Source: Sipunculus nudus (lineage: Eukaryota > Annelida > Sipuncula > Golfingiida > Sipunculidae). From it: DNA of 64,000 nt. The position numbers and the translations under genes are program-made. The DNA is taken from positions 48,117,429 to 48,181,428 of the forward strand of contig CM049312.1 of assembly GCA_026874595.1 (NCBI GenBank). The letters are read 5' to 3'. Shown piece after piece: positions 24,852 to 36,439 of this stretch (position 1 is the first letter of the stretch; each line of letters starts with the position of its first letter). Below the pieces are notes generated by a model. It saw only the letters and a program-made list of their open reading frames with translations. It did no database searches and was not told the origin of the DNA.

Positions 24852-27292
24852 TAGCTCAGCTGACTTTCAGTCATGCTGGGCTATAGCGATGGGTCTTTGT
24901 CCGGCGTCCTTCCGTCTGTCCGTCCGGCCGGCCGTCCGGCCCGCCGTCCGTCCGTTAGCAGGGCACAAATCGTAACCGTAGGGGCTAGGGCCATGAACCC
25001 TATGCAGTCTTAGAGGTTATAAAAAGATCTCCTTGCAAACCTGAAATTAGGTCACTGCGACCTATATTTTCGAAGTTATGGGGTGTGTTTGCACCCCCCA
25101 GAAATAACTCTTTGAGACAAAATTTTCATCCTAAACCTTCCATCTTTCACATACAGCTCACCTACCAACAGGGGAAGAACCATAATTTTTTTGAGGTCAA
25201 AAGGTCAAAGGTCAAGGTCACAGGGGCCTCTTCTTTGAAAAGCCTGTGGATGCATTTTAAGCCAACCCTTTCATCCCAATTCTTTGATCTTTCACATATA
25301 GCTCACCTACTAAGTTGGAGAAGAATCCTATAGATTTTGAGGTCACAAGGTCAAAGGTCAGGGTCACTGGATCCACTTCTTTGAAAAGGTTGTGGACACA
25401 TTTCAAGCTAGACTTTTCATTCCAAACCTTCCAGCACTGATATCGCTTCTCTGCCAACAGGGGAAAAGACCTGTTGATTTTGAGGTCAAAGGTCAAGTTC
25501 ACAGCACCCACTGTGTGTGGAGTCTTTTTCAGGCAAACTTTTCAATCTGTCCCTTCAATCTGTCATATATGGCTTACTTACCAATAAGGGAAGAAGCCTA
25601 TTGATGTTGAGGTCAAAAAGTCAAAGGTCAAGGTCACAATATTTAATTGTTCTAAATGCTTGTGAGCATATTTCAAGTGTAACTGTTCAACCCAAACCTT
25701 CAGTCTTTCACATATGCCACATCTATGCATCACTCAGTTTGACTCAAACTTCATATTTATGGGTCTTTTTGCTTGAATAAATAACTTATTGATTTTGGGG
25801 TCAGCTGGTCAGCAGGTTAAAGGTTGCAGGTCAAAGTTATTCACCCATTGGTTGCAAAGTAATTACACCAGATTTAAGTGGTTAGTAGTTACCCATCATT
25901 TAGAAAGAATCCAGTTGATATATGGGCAAAAGGCCAAGGTCATAGGTCAGGGATGTTCACAATTACTTATTTTATAGACCATCTCTATTTTTCTTGTATA
26001 TATAACCATCCCACTCCAGCTGGTACATCTCCCTGTGTGGCTGTAATTGTGAGTGACACTGGTGACATATGACTCCCTTTTGTATCAGCCTATTAAGTGA
26101 TAAGGCTCAGTGATAAGTACCTTGTTGCTTCATAACAAAAACACTTGTCAGAATGCTTCAGCCAGGCATTAAGACTATGAGAGTATAGTATTAAGGTTTA
26201 GCTACTGATTTATAAGATGATGGGAACATTTTGCAGTTTATTTTATGGAATCCTAGCAATAAACTTAGTTTCCTAGATATCTGAATATTTTAATATATAT
26301 CACCACATATAAAAGCAAGTGTTTGTTCTCATAATATGTGGATGTGTACCTTGATTTAGGATGACTTTTTGTTTTATTTCAAGACTCTTAGTCATGCTTT
26401 CTGCATTTCTTTTCTTTCAGGTTTGGCAGTTTACCTACCCTGCTGACCCCATTGAAAAGCAGAGTGATAATAAAAAATATTGGACTTACACTTTTTACAA
26501 TTGCATATCTATAAATCTGATATGAGGGCCTGGACATGCCTTTTGAATTATTTTGGGCATCCATTACTGGATAATTTGCCCCAAGTTTGGTCTCTTATTG
26601 GAGAATGTGGGATATCAAATGTCATACTTGTCAGAAATCCATTATGTCTGCCAGTTAGCCACCTTAGACATTCTTTCTTCTGTGCAGTTTCAGTAATTTT
26701 TCTTTAATGTTTGGTCCGATTTAGAGAATGTTTGTTGTCTGATTTCAGACTTGTCAGAAGGCCAATATGGACACCAGGCAACCATCTTTTAATTCCTTTT
26801 GATCATTTTATCTCAAGAACAGTTAAAGTGAATGCAGTTGGATGTATATTTATGTAATCTTGTAAAGGATTGGGTCAAATATTTCTGAATAAATATTACC
26901 ATCATGTATAAAAGTGCAGTACAGTTGGCTTGTATTGAATAAAAATTCACACAGAAGCACCTGTTTCTCAATAATTCTTGCATGTATTTCCTTGATTTTT
27001 GCTATATATTTTGATCTTATATTTGCCCTTTGTGGTGTTCCTTTTGAGACTGACAGGATTCAAGCAAACTGTTGGAATAGTTCCTGATAGCTAAACAATC
27101 ATGCATTTTCCTCAGACCATCAATTCACTGTGTTTTAACTAGACATAGGTGATATATATTTCTGTTGTCATAGAAAATTTTCAACAAATTGGCAAATTGG
27201 TTCTTCAAAATTTGACTGGAAGTTGTGAATCTCAGTCCATGATGTCACAGGTCATGCTTGGCAGCTGAGCGTCATGACCCATGGGTCACTTG
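24852..27292 (+). mobile_element. family A element with AGGTCA-rich interior
   Basis: The 5' AGCTCAGCTGACT is at 24853 and the head is rich in GTCCGTCCGG. The 3' CAGCTGAGC, palindrome TGACCCATGGGTCA (27275-27288) and CTTG end it. The interior differs from other A copies: about five units carry clustered AGGTCA hexamers (25190-25960), then about 1.2 kb without recognised features (26000-27240). No coding region is convincing. Confidence 0.7.
25190..25960 (+). repeat. about 130-185-bp units with AGGTCA direct repeats
   Basis: Clusters lie at about 25194, 25340, 25482, 25610 and 25796. The first contains AGGTCA at 25194-25199, 25202-25207, 25209-25214 and 25215-25220, that is spacings of 2, 1 and 0. 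The second keeps the same arrangement from 25340. AGGTCA direct repeats are the classic half-sites of nuclear hormone receptors. Any binding here is inference. Confidence 0.7.
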
Positions 27293-28098
27293 TTCTAACT
27301 GCATTTTCTTAGATATTATAGGGAAAAAGCTAAAAAAGCTTTAAAAATCACAGCGTCTAGATGTCAAGGCACAATGTATAGATGCAGAATTCACAGATTA
27401 TTGGAACTATATCTTTCAGAAAAAACTTGGTTAGCATTTTAAGCTAATCGGGTTTATCATCAGGTCACATGTGAACTACTTCGCCTAGTTTTTTGTTGAC
27501 CTCTGACCTGTCCTTGCTGCCCAGGGTCCATTTGTGCGTCTGTTTCCACACATAAACCCACATATCTCAGGAACTGTTTGACCGATCAGGCTAAAACTTT
27601 TGCACAAATGTAGCCCTTTGATAGCTTTATAACATACACTAAAAATGGTGGCGCCACCTGCAACCATTTTTGCGCAGCATCCATCTGTTCATCTGCCTTG
27701 GGATAATATCACTCATATCTCAGCAGTGGTTTGACTTTTCCACCTGAAATTTTGCAGGTTTATACATCCTGGACAAACCACCTAAATTCAAGTTTACGCT
27801 GCAGACATCCATGCTATTATGCAACACACCTCACTCTATTCCCCTTGCCACTTAATCCATGCCTCACTTCACCCGTCCCACTCTGATTTCTGCGGATACA
27901 CATAGTCGACTACCCATATTCTAGTTTTAAAATGTCCTAGTCTGAAACTTGCAGGTCAGAAACATCCATTTTGCTGAAATCATAATGACTAAGGTAGACA
28001 TGCAGGACTTAAGAGGATCAATATTAAATTTAAAAAAATAAACCTCCATTCATACTCCCAAACTTTGCACAGGTTCGCATTAGGCCTGTAGGCCTTGT
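27293..28098 (+). mobile_element. truncated C copy with short F remnant
   Basis: C sequence (CTAACTGCATTTTCTTAG) runs into an abbreviated TCTAGA cluster, then F sequence from about 27440 to ATTCTAG (27921-27924) holding the module-end palindrome at about 27650, then the standard C tail and AGGCCTGTAGGCCT hairpin ending at 28098. Confidence 0.7.
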
Positions 28099-28579
28099 AT
28101 TTATATTTATATTGTTATGATATGATCAATTCATGATATTTTAAATTTTGCTCAGTGCTAAATATCAATATTTCCCATTATTCAGAGAATAAGTACTGGC
28201 TAAAGTGTTTCTGAAATGGCTAAAGAAAATTCCTTTTGGCTAAAAAATGGCTAAAGATTTTTTGGAAGCATAAGAACCCTGCATGCTAGAATTTCAGCAA
28301 TGATGTTTGTTTAATTGTTTCTTGTTCTGGGTGTTTAGTACTTGCATTGTTCATATACATGTAACACATGTTCTTGAAAAGTAATGGTCCAGCATTAAAG
28401 CATTATACCTGGTGTAATCTTGTTGCACAAGTTCGCATTAGGCCTTTAGGCCTTGTTTCTTATTCAAAATGTTTATTACTTGCATTGTTCATATACATGA
28501 GAAGTATTGGTCCAGCATTGAAGCATTATACCTGATGTATTTCCCTATGCACAGGTTCGCATTAGGCCTGGAGGCATTG
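28099..28579 (+). repeat. two further C 3' tails in series
   Basis: Two shortened tails end with GCACAAGTTCGC plus AGGCCTTTAGGCCT plus TTG (28455) and GCACAGGTTCGC plus AGGCCTGGAGGCAT plus TTG (28579). A duplicated stretch containing GGTCCAGCATT precedes both. Confidence 0.7.
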
Positions 28580-28648
28580 TTAGCGAACCTGTGAGCTTAT
28601 GCGATGGTGTGGCGGGGTCCGTTGTCCATCGTCTGTATCAGCCTTTTT
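28580..28648 (+). mobile_element. C 5' end joined directly to a C 3' end
   Basis: TTAGCGAACCTGTGAGC starts immediately after the TTG of the preceding C tail, a head-to-tail junction. The C sequence then jumps to TCAGCCTTTTT, where A-type/helentron sequence begins. Confidence 0.7.
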
Positions 28649-28791
28649 AGCTCAGCTGACTGAAAGTAATCTTAGCTATAGCGATCACTTTTCATCCGTC
28701 TGTCCAGCCGTCTGGCTGTCCGGCTGTCCAGCCGTCCTTTAACAGGGCACAAATCTTGGATCTGCTGGACATGGAATCTTCTAACTTGACA

Positions 28792-28826
28792 TCCCCCCCC
28801 CCAACCCTCCCCCCCCCCCACCCCCC
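28792..28826. repeat. poly-C rich tract
   Basis: Interrupted runs of C (with AA and A breaks) inside the A-type head. Confidence 0.9.
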
Positions 28827-28873
28827 GGGCATACCGAACCAACCAATTGTTATGCAGTAATTGTTATTGTCTT

Positions 28874-31745
28874 AGCTCAGCTGACTGCAAGTCACCTGAG
28901 CTATAGCAATCACCCTTTGTCCATCGTCCGTCCGGCTGTGTGTCCGTTAACAGGGCACAAATCGTAACCGCTGCACCTGGAATCTTCTTACTCTACATCC
29001 AGGGAGGTCCATGAAAATTCTCTTTGAAAACATGTAATTAGGTCTCTGTTACCCATATTCTTAGAGCTACAGGGCTTTGAAAGTACCCCCCCCCCCCCCC
29101 CCAAAATAATGGAAAATTTGAACAACTAACGCATTGATAACCATGATTCTTTGCATGGATATTGGTCATGGAATGTTTCATCAGTTTCTGCAGACTGGTG
29201 GCGCCACCTGTATTTTTTTTTTTTATTACGAATTTTTTTTCTCTATTTTTGAGACCTTGAGATGCGGTCATCTGTTAACACGGCACAAATCGGAACAACT
29301 GGACCTAGAATCTTCTCTCGTGACATGAAGAAAGGCTATGAAAAGTCTCCATGGAAACCTAAAATTAGGTCTCTGCTACCCATAAACTTTGAGCTATGGG
29401 GCTCCGCAGTACCCCCAAGAATAATGGAAAATTTGATACAAAAGCTCAACTATCTGAACAACTTATGCATTGATCACCATGATTCTTTGCATAAATATTG
29501 ATTGTGGTGTGTTTCATCAGTTTCTGCAGACTGGTGGCGCTACCTATATTTTTTCGATTTTTTACAATTTTTTTTTCTCTATTTTTTATTACCTTAAAAG
29601 ATGCTATCATCTGTTAACAGGGCACAAATCGTAACGACTGGACCTAAAATCTTCTCTCTTGACATGCAGAAAGGCTATGAAAAGTCTCCTTTGAAACCTG
29701 AAGTTAGGTCTCTGTTATCCATAAACTCTTGAGCTTTGGGGCTCTGAAGTACCGTCCAGAATAATTAAAAATTTGATACAAAAGCCCAAGTGTCTGAACA
29801 ACGATTGCACTGATCACCATGATTCTTTGTATGGATATTGATCATGGAATGTTTTATCAGTTTCTGCAGTCTGGTGGTGCCACCTGTATTTTTTTTATTT
29901 TTACAAAATTTTTTCCTCTATTTTTGAGACCTCTTAAGATGTGTTCATCTATTAACAGGGCACAAATCCTAACCACTTGACCTGGAATCTTCTAACTTGA
30001 CATCCACGGAGGTCCATGAAAAATCTCCTTGGAAACCTAGAATTAGGTTTCTGGAATTTAGTTTCCATATTCTTCAAGCTATTGGGCTCTGAATTAATGA
30101 AAAATTTGATACGAAAGCTCAAGTATCTGAACAAGTAATGCATTGATCACCATGATTCTTTGCATGGATATTGATCATGGAATGTTACATCATTTTTTTT
30201 TCAGACTGGTGGTGCCACCTTTATTTTTTGTTTTTTTACAAATTTTTTTCTCTATTTTTTTTTTAGACCTTAAAAGATGCTATCATCTGTTAACAGGGGG
30301 CATTTGTAACGACTGGACCTAGAATCTTTTGTCTTGAAATGCAGGGAGGCCCATGAAAAGTCTCCTTTGAAACTTGGAATTAGGTCTCTATTACCCAAAA
30401 CCTGTGAGCTATGGGGCTTCCAAGTACCCCCCAGAATATCTAAAATTTGGATAGAAAAGCTCCAGCATCTGAACAACTAATGCATTGATCACCCTGATTC
30501 TTTGCATGCTTATTCATCATTGAGTGTTTCATCAGTTCTTGCAGACTGGTGATGCCACCTGAATTTTTAGCTCAGCTGACTGTAAGTCATCAATGGACTT
30601 TGTAAAAAATTAGGAAAAATATTAACTCACTTAACATGAAAAATTTTGAAACTAGAGACTTTTTCCAAAGTATATAACTTTCCTTAATTAAGATTCAATA
30701 GTATACCAAAAATGAAATCTGAATTTTGTAAATTTTTAAAGTTTGTAGCATAAAAATAAAATCAGTACCTTCAATTTTTCCAAACTTTGACCGTGGCACA
30801 TTTTTTTCTTTGAGTACTGTTGATTTAATTTTCACAGCATGTAAACATAAGTATATAATCTGTTGAAATCTGAAATTTGAAAATAAAAGCTTGAAAATTA
30901 GGCTAGTTATTGAATTTTTTCTTGAGGCTCTATTGCAGTCCATTGCTTTGTCAACATGCAGGTTGGCCACTCCTGGTCACTGGAAGTCAGCTGTGCCAAG
31001 GTTCCTAATTTGTTACAGTCACTGGGGGAGATCCCCTGCTGTGACAGGTGTACAGAAATAACCTCCAGAATAATTAAAAATATGATATAAAGCCCCATTA
31101 TCTGAACAGCTAATGCATTTATCACCATGATTCTTTGCATGCATATTGATCATTGAGTCTTTCATTAGATCCTGCAGACTTTTGGCGCCACCTGGACTTT
31201 TTTAAAGTTTAACCCTTTTTTTTTCTCTATTTTTGAGACCTTTACAGATGGGGTTGTCTGTTAACAAGGCACAAATTGTAACCATTGGTCCTAGAATCTT
31301 CTTACTTGACATCCAGGGAGGTCTGTGAAAAATATCCTTGGAAACTTGAAATTAGGTCTCTGTTACCCATATTCTCTGAGCTATGGGGCTTATAAGCTCC
31401 CCCCAGCATAATTAAAAATTTCGTACCAAGCAGGGGATTAATATTTAACTCATATGGCCATATATTTAACTTTTGAAAACTTAATTACCTTCACACATTG
31501 TTTGTTTATGAAATGTTACTTTTATATAACACTTACCGTAGGCCTCTTTGTTCCCTTGGTGCGTCACTAAATGGTTTAGCTCATGTCCATTATTCTATAA
31601 TTTACAGAGTTTCATTTTAGCAGGGCCATTTTCTCATAGCTTTTCTAATGATGATATACATGAAAAACCAAAAGAAATAAAAATATTTTGCAGTTACTAA
31701 TATTTTCCAAAATTCAGCTGGGCGATGTGACCCATGGGTCCCTTG
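28874..31745 (+). mobile_element. family A copies, nested and rearranged
   Basis: A 5' end (AGCTCAGCTGACTG at 28874, with hairpin and GTCC head) begins A1-type 340-bp units with palindromes at about 29199, 29533 and 29875. A second 5' end at 30569 jumps to interior sequence like that at 44580 and 30720-30930, then A1-type units resume near 31060. One 3' end closes the block: TTCAGCTGGGC, GACCCATGGGTC and CTTG at 31745. Which 5' end pairs with it is unresolved. Confidence 0.6.
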
Positions 31746-33136
31746 TTTTGAAATTACATACCCGGTAAAAAAATGCAGCATTGGACGTTTATATTTACTT
31801 TTTATATTTTTAAAAGAAGGTAGTTCAAAAATTTAAGCCCATGTATTGTGACATGTGATATTTTCATATTGATCCCGACATCCAATTTTCGACGACCATG
31901 TTTCAGTCTGCATTATGGCTTAGTCTCTTAAACGGTCACACAGTGGCGCTCGAGCTGGGGTAGATTCTGCAACGGCTGATCAGCAGTGGGCACAAATTCA
32001 GGATTTTATCAGTGTGACCTTTTTAAAAAATACTTATTTGAGTTGTTGTGCCTTATGGAGGTTACATATGAAAGAATCCTTGTAATTTGACATCACACGT
32101 TGGTCCCATGTTGGGGGACGGGACGATGCAATTTTAACATTGGACGTCCAATTTTAGTGAAAGGGGAAAGGTCCCGTGACTCGTGAGCCCTGTTGTGGAC
32201 TCGTAGAAGCTTGGCAAGAACATTCTTGACTGCATTGTCAACCTCAACCTTGAACAGTGTTAAAAAACACGTTCAGAGCTGCCTATGAAGCACTCGAAGC
32301 AGGAACTGCTTATTTAAACAGTCAGTGTACTGTGGTGCACTCAGTGTAACTTGGTTACTTTTTCAGTCACACATGTTTCGTGACTGAGGGAGAAACAGGA
32401 GGGAACAAGGTGCGGATATTTGCTTTTTACAGTTTTTAAATTCAATGAGGTTATAATTCACATAGTGGAATTATAGGATACAACGCCATCAATTGATTAT
32501 GTTCATTAGGTTTTGAAGAAATTCTTTGTTGCTTACAAATCCAAGTGACGAGGTTGGGTGATAATCAGGATATTCAGGCAGCTCAACTGTTTGAAATTTG
32601 GCTTGTGGTCGAACCGTCATGACTCGTGATAGAATCCTTGATGGTAGATTTAATTAAAATAAAGACGCTGATTTACTGTAAAATGATTAAATATTTTGCA
32701 TTTTTAAACTCTCTTTGGTGTCTGTTTCTTCATGTAAATAGTGATTTTCATTTTTTTGGTCTTGAAATGTGCTACATGATACTGCTCAGTGCTATTGGCA
32801 ATATTGCTTATACATTTTGTATATTGCTAATGAGGACATTTCAGTTAAACTTAATACACTGATGTACAGTGACAAAATCAAACTTGAGCAAAATTCCAGA
32901 TCAAAACCTGAGCAAAATCCAGATCAAAACCTGAGCAAAATCCAGATCAAAACCTGAGCGAAATTCCAGATCAAAACCAGATCAAATAAGATTGAACAAG
33001 AAAGCAAGATCAAAAAAAGCTCGAACAAAAACGCAAGATTAAATGAAGCACGAACAAAAAGCAAGATTAAATAAGTTGAACAAACATACCATATCAAATA
33101 AAACTTGTAAAAAGTCCTTTTGTGAGTCCTTATCCT
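31746..33136. other. non-coding part of helentron, function unknown
   Basis: No domain or family repeat is recognised. A perfect palindrome ATTGGACGTCCAAT lies near 32140, and partial copies (ATTGGACGT, ATCCAATTTTCG) occur near 31782 and 31881. At 32883-32975 a unit of about 23 bp (GAGCAAAATCCAGATCAAAA) repeats roughly four times and is followed by looser A-rich GAACAAAAAGCAAGAT copies to about 33075. This may be 5' leader of the autonomous element. Confidence 0.45.
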
Positions 33137-34136
33137 TTTTAGCCCTCAGCCCTTAGGCTGATGGGCTATTGTCGTCACCCAAGCTGTCCGTCCGTCCATC
33201 CGTCTGTCCGGCGTCCGTTTACTTTTTCCTTGTAAGCGGGATATCTTGAAAAGGATTCACCGTCAGAATTTTATTTCCTCGGTAAAGATGTATATCAACA
33301 AAATCTCGGTCAAGTTCGAAGATGGGTGACCTTGACCTATTTTTCTACATTTTAGAGCTAATTATAGAAAAACACTTAGATGCTTATTACTCAGGAACCA
33401 TTTGATGGATTTTCACAAAACTTACTATGATTATTGGGACTGATCATCTGTACCTGCTTCACAAGTTTGGTGGCGCCACCTACAATATCTGATTTTTAAT
33501 GAATTTTTATCTGATTTTTCAATTTTGGGCTTGTGAGCGGGATATCTCTAAAAGGATTCACTGTAGGAATTTTATTTTTTCGGTGAAAATGTATATTGAC
33601 AAAATCTCGGTCAAGTTCGAAGATGGGTGACCTTGACCTATTTTTCTACGTTTTAGAGCTGATTTTAGAAAAAACATTTAGAAGCTTATTTCTCAGGAAC
33701 CATTGGCTGGATTTTCACAATACTTACTATGATCATAGGGAGTGATGGTCTGTAACTGCTGCACAAGTTTGGGGGCGCCACCTGCAATTTCTGATTTTTA
33801 ATGAATTTTTCTTGGATTTTTCAACTTTGGGCTTGTGAGCGAAAATCTCTAAAAGGATTCACAATAGGAATTTTATTTCTTTGGTGAAGATATATTGACC
33901 TACTTTTCAAGGTCACAGAACTGATAATAGAATAAAACTTAGAAGCTTATTTTTCAGGAAGCATTTGGTGGATTGTTATGAATCATGGTACATACCTCTC
34001 CATTTTAAATTTATAACTGAGACATGTACAGATATACATCCATGTGAGAACAGATATTTAGTACTTGTTACTGTTACCACCTCTAAACACTGTTCTTTTG
34101 GCTGAGGGCTTTTGTCAGCTTCTGCTGATATTCTAG
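33137..34136 (+). mobile_element. complete family B element
   Basis: The 5' TAGCCCTCAGCC (33140-33151) pairs with GGCTGATGGGCTA as a hairpin. A GTCCGTCC head follows, then nearly three 302-bp units (GCTTGTGAGCG-like starts at 33227, 33529, 33831), two with GGTGGCGCCACC or GGGGGCGCCACC. The 3' end has the inverse repeat GGCTGAGGGCT (34100-34110), the hairpin TCAGC..GCTGA (34115-34128) and CTAG (34133-34136) before TT. It is the neatest example of the shared plan in the window. It lies immediately upstream of the helentron reading frame. Confidence 0.8.
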
Positions 34137-34341
34137 TTATGAACTCTGTTATAACAGAGACAACTCCACCATATTCCTGTTTCTTCCTAGCTACCCTCAT
34201 CTTGTTTTCATTTTCATAACCAGTTCCGTTAAATACTCTATATCGTGTGCCTGACTTTCTCTGATCCAGTCCTGCTGTTTTTGTTTTTACATTTGATCAA
34301 ATATTTTGCAAACTTTCCACTTGGAACTTATCTGCCCAGCT

Positions 34342-34994
34342 ATGGCTTCAGCTATACCTTTCCCTGCTGTATCTTTCAGCAAGACTGTTGAAGGCACATT
34401 TTACCAAGGTGATCGTTAGTTTCAATCAGAGTCAGTTGGCAAACAGTGTGTGCCAAAACAGTTGTTGCTCTGCTTTATGCCACCCTGCAATATGTTGTTG
34501 AATGGCAAACAAATGATATGGACACCAAATTAATTGAAGGTGATCATTTGTACAGAACATTGATGTCAGATATCCCAGATAAAGGATACATGGCTTGGAA
34601 TGAAATACCAGAGTATGTACAATGCCTTGATCATAATTTCAAGATAAAACCAACCTTGATCACTGGTGGTTTCCTCAGTTATTCAAATGTGCAAGCACCC
34701 TATATGTTTTACCAGGATGCTTTGGCAGAAATCACATCCGAGAAAAGTGGTCTTATTATAGTTGAAGGAAATGCAATGGCAATTTCATATCAGCAGAATT
34801 GTTACTATGTGTTTGATCCACAAAGCAGAAATCATTTTGAGTATCCGGCACAATGTGGCACATCAGTTCTTTTTGCATTTGAATTGCAGTCAGAGTTCTT
34901 TCAGTATATATCAAACTGTGCAAATATGGTGAATGCAACTATGTTTGGAGTGACATATTTCAGAATATACCAAGTTACCACTAAAGCATTTTAA
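34342..34994 (+). pseudogene. OTU/C76-like cysteine protease domain, inactive
   Basis: From ATG 34342 the frame reaches TFYQGDR and a stop at 34417, then GKQC, the likely nucleophile region, at about 34438-34449. A one-base slip follows, and the frame from 34446 continues about 180 codons. Visible motifs are VVALLYATLQ, IIVEGNAMAISY and YYVFDPQSRN. Helentrons are known to carry OTU-type proteases and I place it there by position and pattern. Related domains normally have His two residues after the Asp of the FD motif. Here that codon (34821) is CAA, Gln, so the catalytic His seems lost as well as the frame. Exact peptidase family is uncertain. Confidence 0.6.
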
Positions 34995-35000
34995 CTTGGA

Positions 35001-36015
35001 ATGAAACGCCAAACCAAACAGTCTACAAGTTCTGATAACCAGCTAAAGCATGCAACCCAGTCAACCACAGACCTCATGGACATGGTAAATAAAAGCAGTC
35101 CTGAACATGAAAATGATTGTCAACAGGGTGTTCACTTGTTCCAAGAATACTTTAAAGGTCAGCAACTAAAAATTAACAGAAAACTGTATTTGAAAGAGTA
35201 CATGCGACAGAAATGAATGAATCCAGCTCACAGGGATATACAACCGCTAAAAGATCAACAAAGAAAATTGTTATCAAGACAAAACGAAAGACAAAAAGAA
35301 AGAAAGGCTGAGAATCAACAGAAGCAAGCTGTCAGACAAAATGAAGTTCGAAGGGCACAAGAGAGAGAAGCTGAGAAACAATAGAAGCAAACCGCAAGAC
35401 TAAATGAAACATACAGACAAAATTAACATTCTGCAGAAAAAACATACAATAAAAAAATAAGAAAAGATCAAGTTTGAAGGGAAAAAGAAAGAAAAGCTGA
35501 GAAACAACAGAAGCAAACTGCTAGACTTAATGAAACATACAGACAAAAAGAATGTTCTGCAGAGAAAGCATATAATCAAAAGATAAGAAAAGATCAATTT
35601 CGAAGGGAAAAAGAGAGAAAAGCTGAGAAACAACAGAAGATAAGTACGAGACTTAATGAAACATACAGACAAAAAGAACGTTCTGCAGAGAAAGCATACA
35701 ATCAAAAGCTAAGAATAGATCAAGTTCAAAGGGCACAAGAGAGAGAAGCTGACAAACAACATAAGCAAAGTGCCAGGCGAAATGAAACTTATACACAAAA
35801 AGAAAGAACCGTTAATAAACAACAAAAACAGATTGCTAGGCAAAAGAAATCTATAGACAAAGGGAATGTGTCAGAGAAACAGCTTCCAAGAAAAGGAAAA
35901 GAGCCAAGGATGATGTTTTAAGAGAAACTGAGAGATTAGCCAAAAGAAGGAAAAGAACAAATCCATTACACAGGAAAATTGAGACGATAAGAAACACAGC
36001 CACTAGAGCACAAAA
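35001..36015 (+). pseudogene. Lys/Arg/Gln-rich coiled coil with 42-codon repeats
   Basis: After an in-frame stop the same frame continues into a highly charged region. A 126-bp unit repeats with starts at 35397, 35523 and 35649 (core RLNETYRQKE then SAEKAYNQK and RKAEKQQKQ), with looser copies on either side. At least three stops fall inside (about 35382, 35422, 35476), and a frame change lies near 35870. Basic coiled-coil linkers between protease and Rep regions are common in animal Helitron proteins. A DNA- or self-binding role is inference. Confidence 0.7.
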
Positions 36016-36019
36016 AAGA

Positions 36020-36436
36020 ATGGATGAATTGTACAGACTAAGTGAAAAAGCAATTAATCTGAAGAAAAAACAGGGTGCAGACCTTAGAGAATGTATACAG
36101 AAATTTCATACTACAATATCTGAAGGTCCCATATATGTCTGCTGTTGTTATAATCAGACATGGTTCAAACACTCTGTAAAGAATTCTGATAGCTGGCCAG
36201 ACAGAATAGATCCCACTTTCCTAGCTACACATATTACAGATGTAAAATCGGTGGAGAATAAACAGTGGTTATGCACAACTTGCCTTGATTCTCTCAAATG
36301 CCACAAGACCCCAAAGCTATCTGTAATAAATGGAATGCAGTTTCCAGATAAACCACCTGAATTGGATTTGTATCCCTTAGAAGAAAGGCTTGTTGCATTA
36401 TGCATACTGTTTATGCAAATAAAGAGAATTACCTAG
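36020..36436 (+). pseudogene. Helitron-associated N-terminal domain (DUF6570-like)
   Basis: About 138 codons begin in the basic coil (MDELYRLSEKAINLKKKQ) and continue with IQKFHTTISEGPIYVCCCY, WLCTTCLDSLKCHK and LDLYPLEERLVALCILFMQI. The paired Cys motifs and the final LEERL..L.ILFMQI string are typical of the domain preceding Rep in animal Helitron proteins, which I recall as DUF6570. The Cys pairs suggest a zinc-binding fold. The frame breaks immediately after at about 36436, and the following bases continue the same domain in another frame (GSQLSLKGSLVNVP at about 36440). Confidence 0.7.
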
Positions 36437-36439
36437 CGG

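Noticed and set aside
26412-26480. Acceptor-like TTTTCTTTCAG followed by a short open stretch
   Set aside because: No donor, no homology and no continuation in frame. It lies inside an A element.
33976-34200. Minus-strand frame of 74 codons
   Set aside because: It runs across the 3' end of the B element and its hairpin and has no recognised domain.
35400-35705. Hydrophobic minus-strand frame that looks like a membrane protein
   Set aside because: It is the complement of the Lys/Arg/Gln-rich coiled-coil coding repeats of the helentron.
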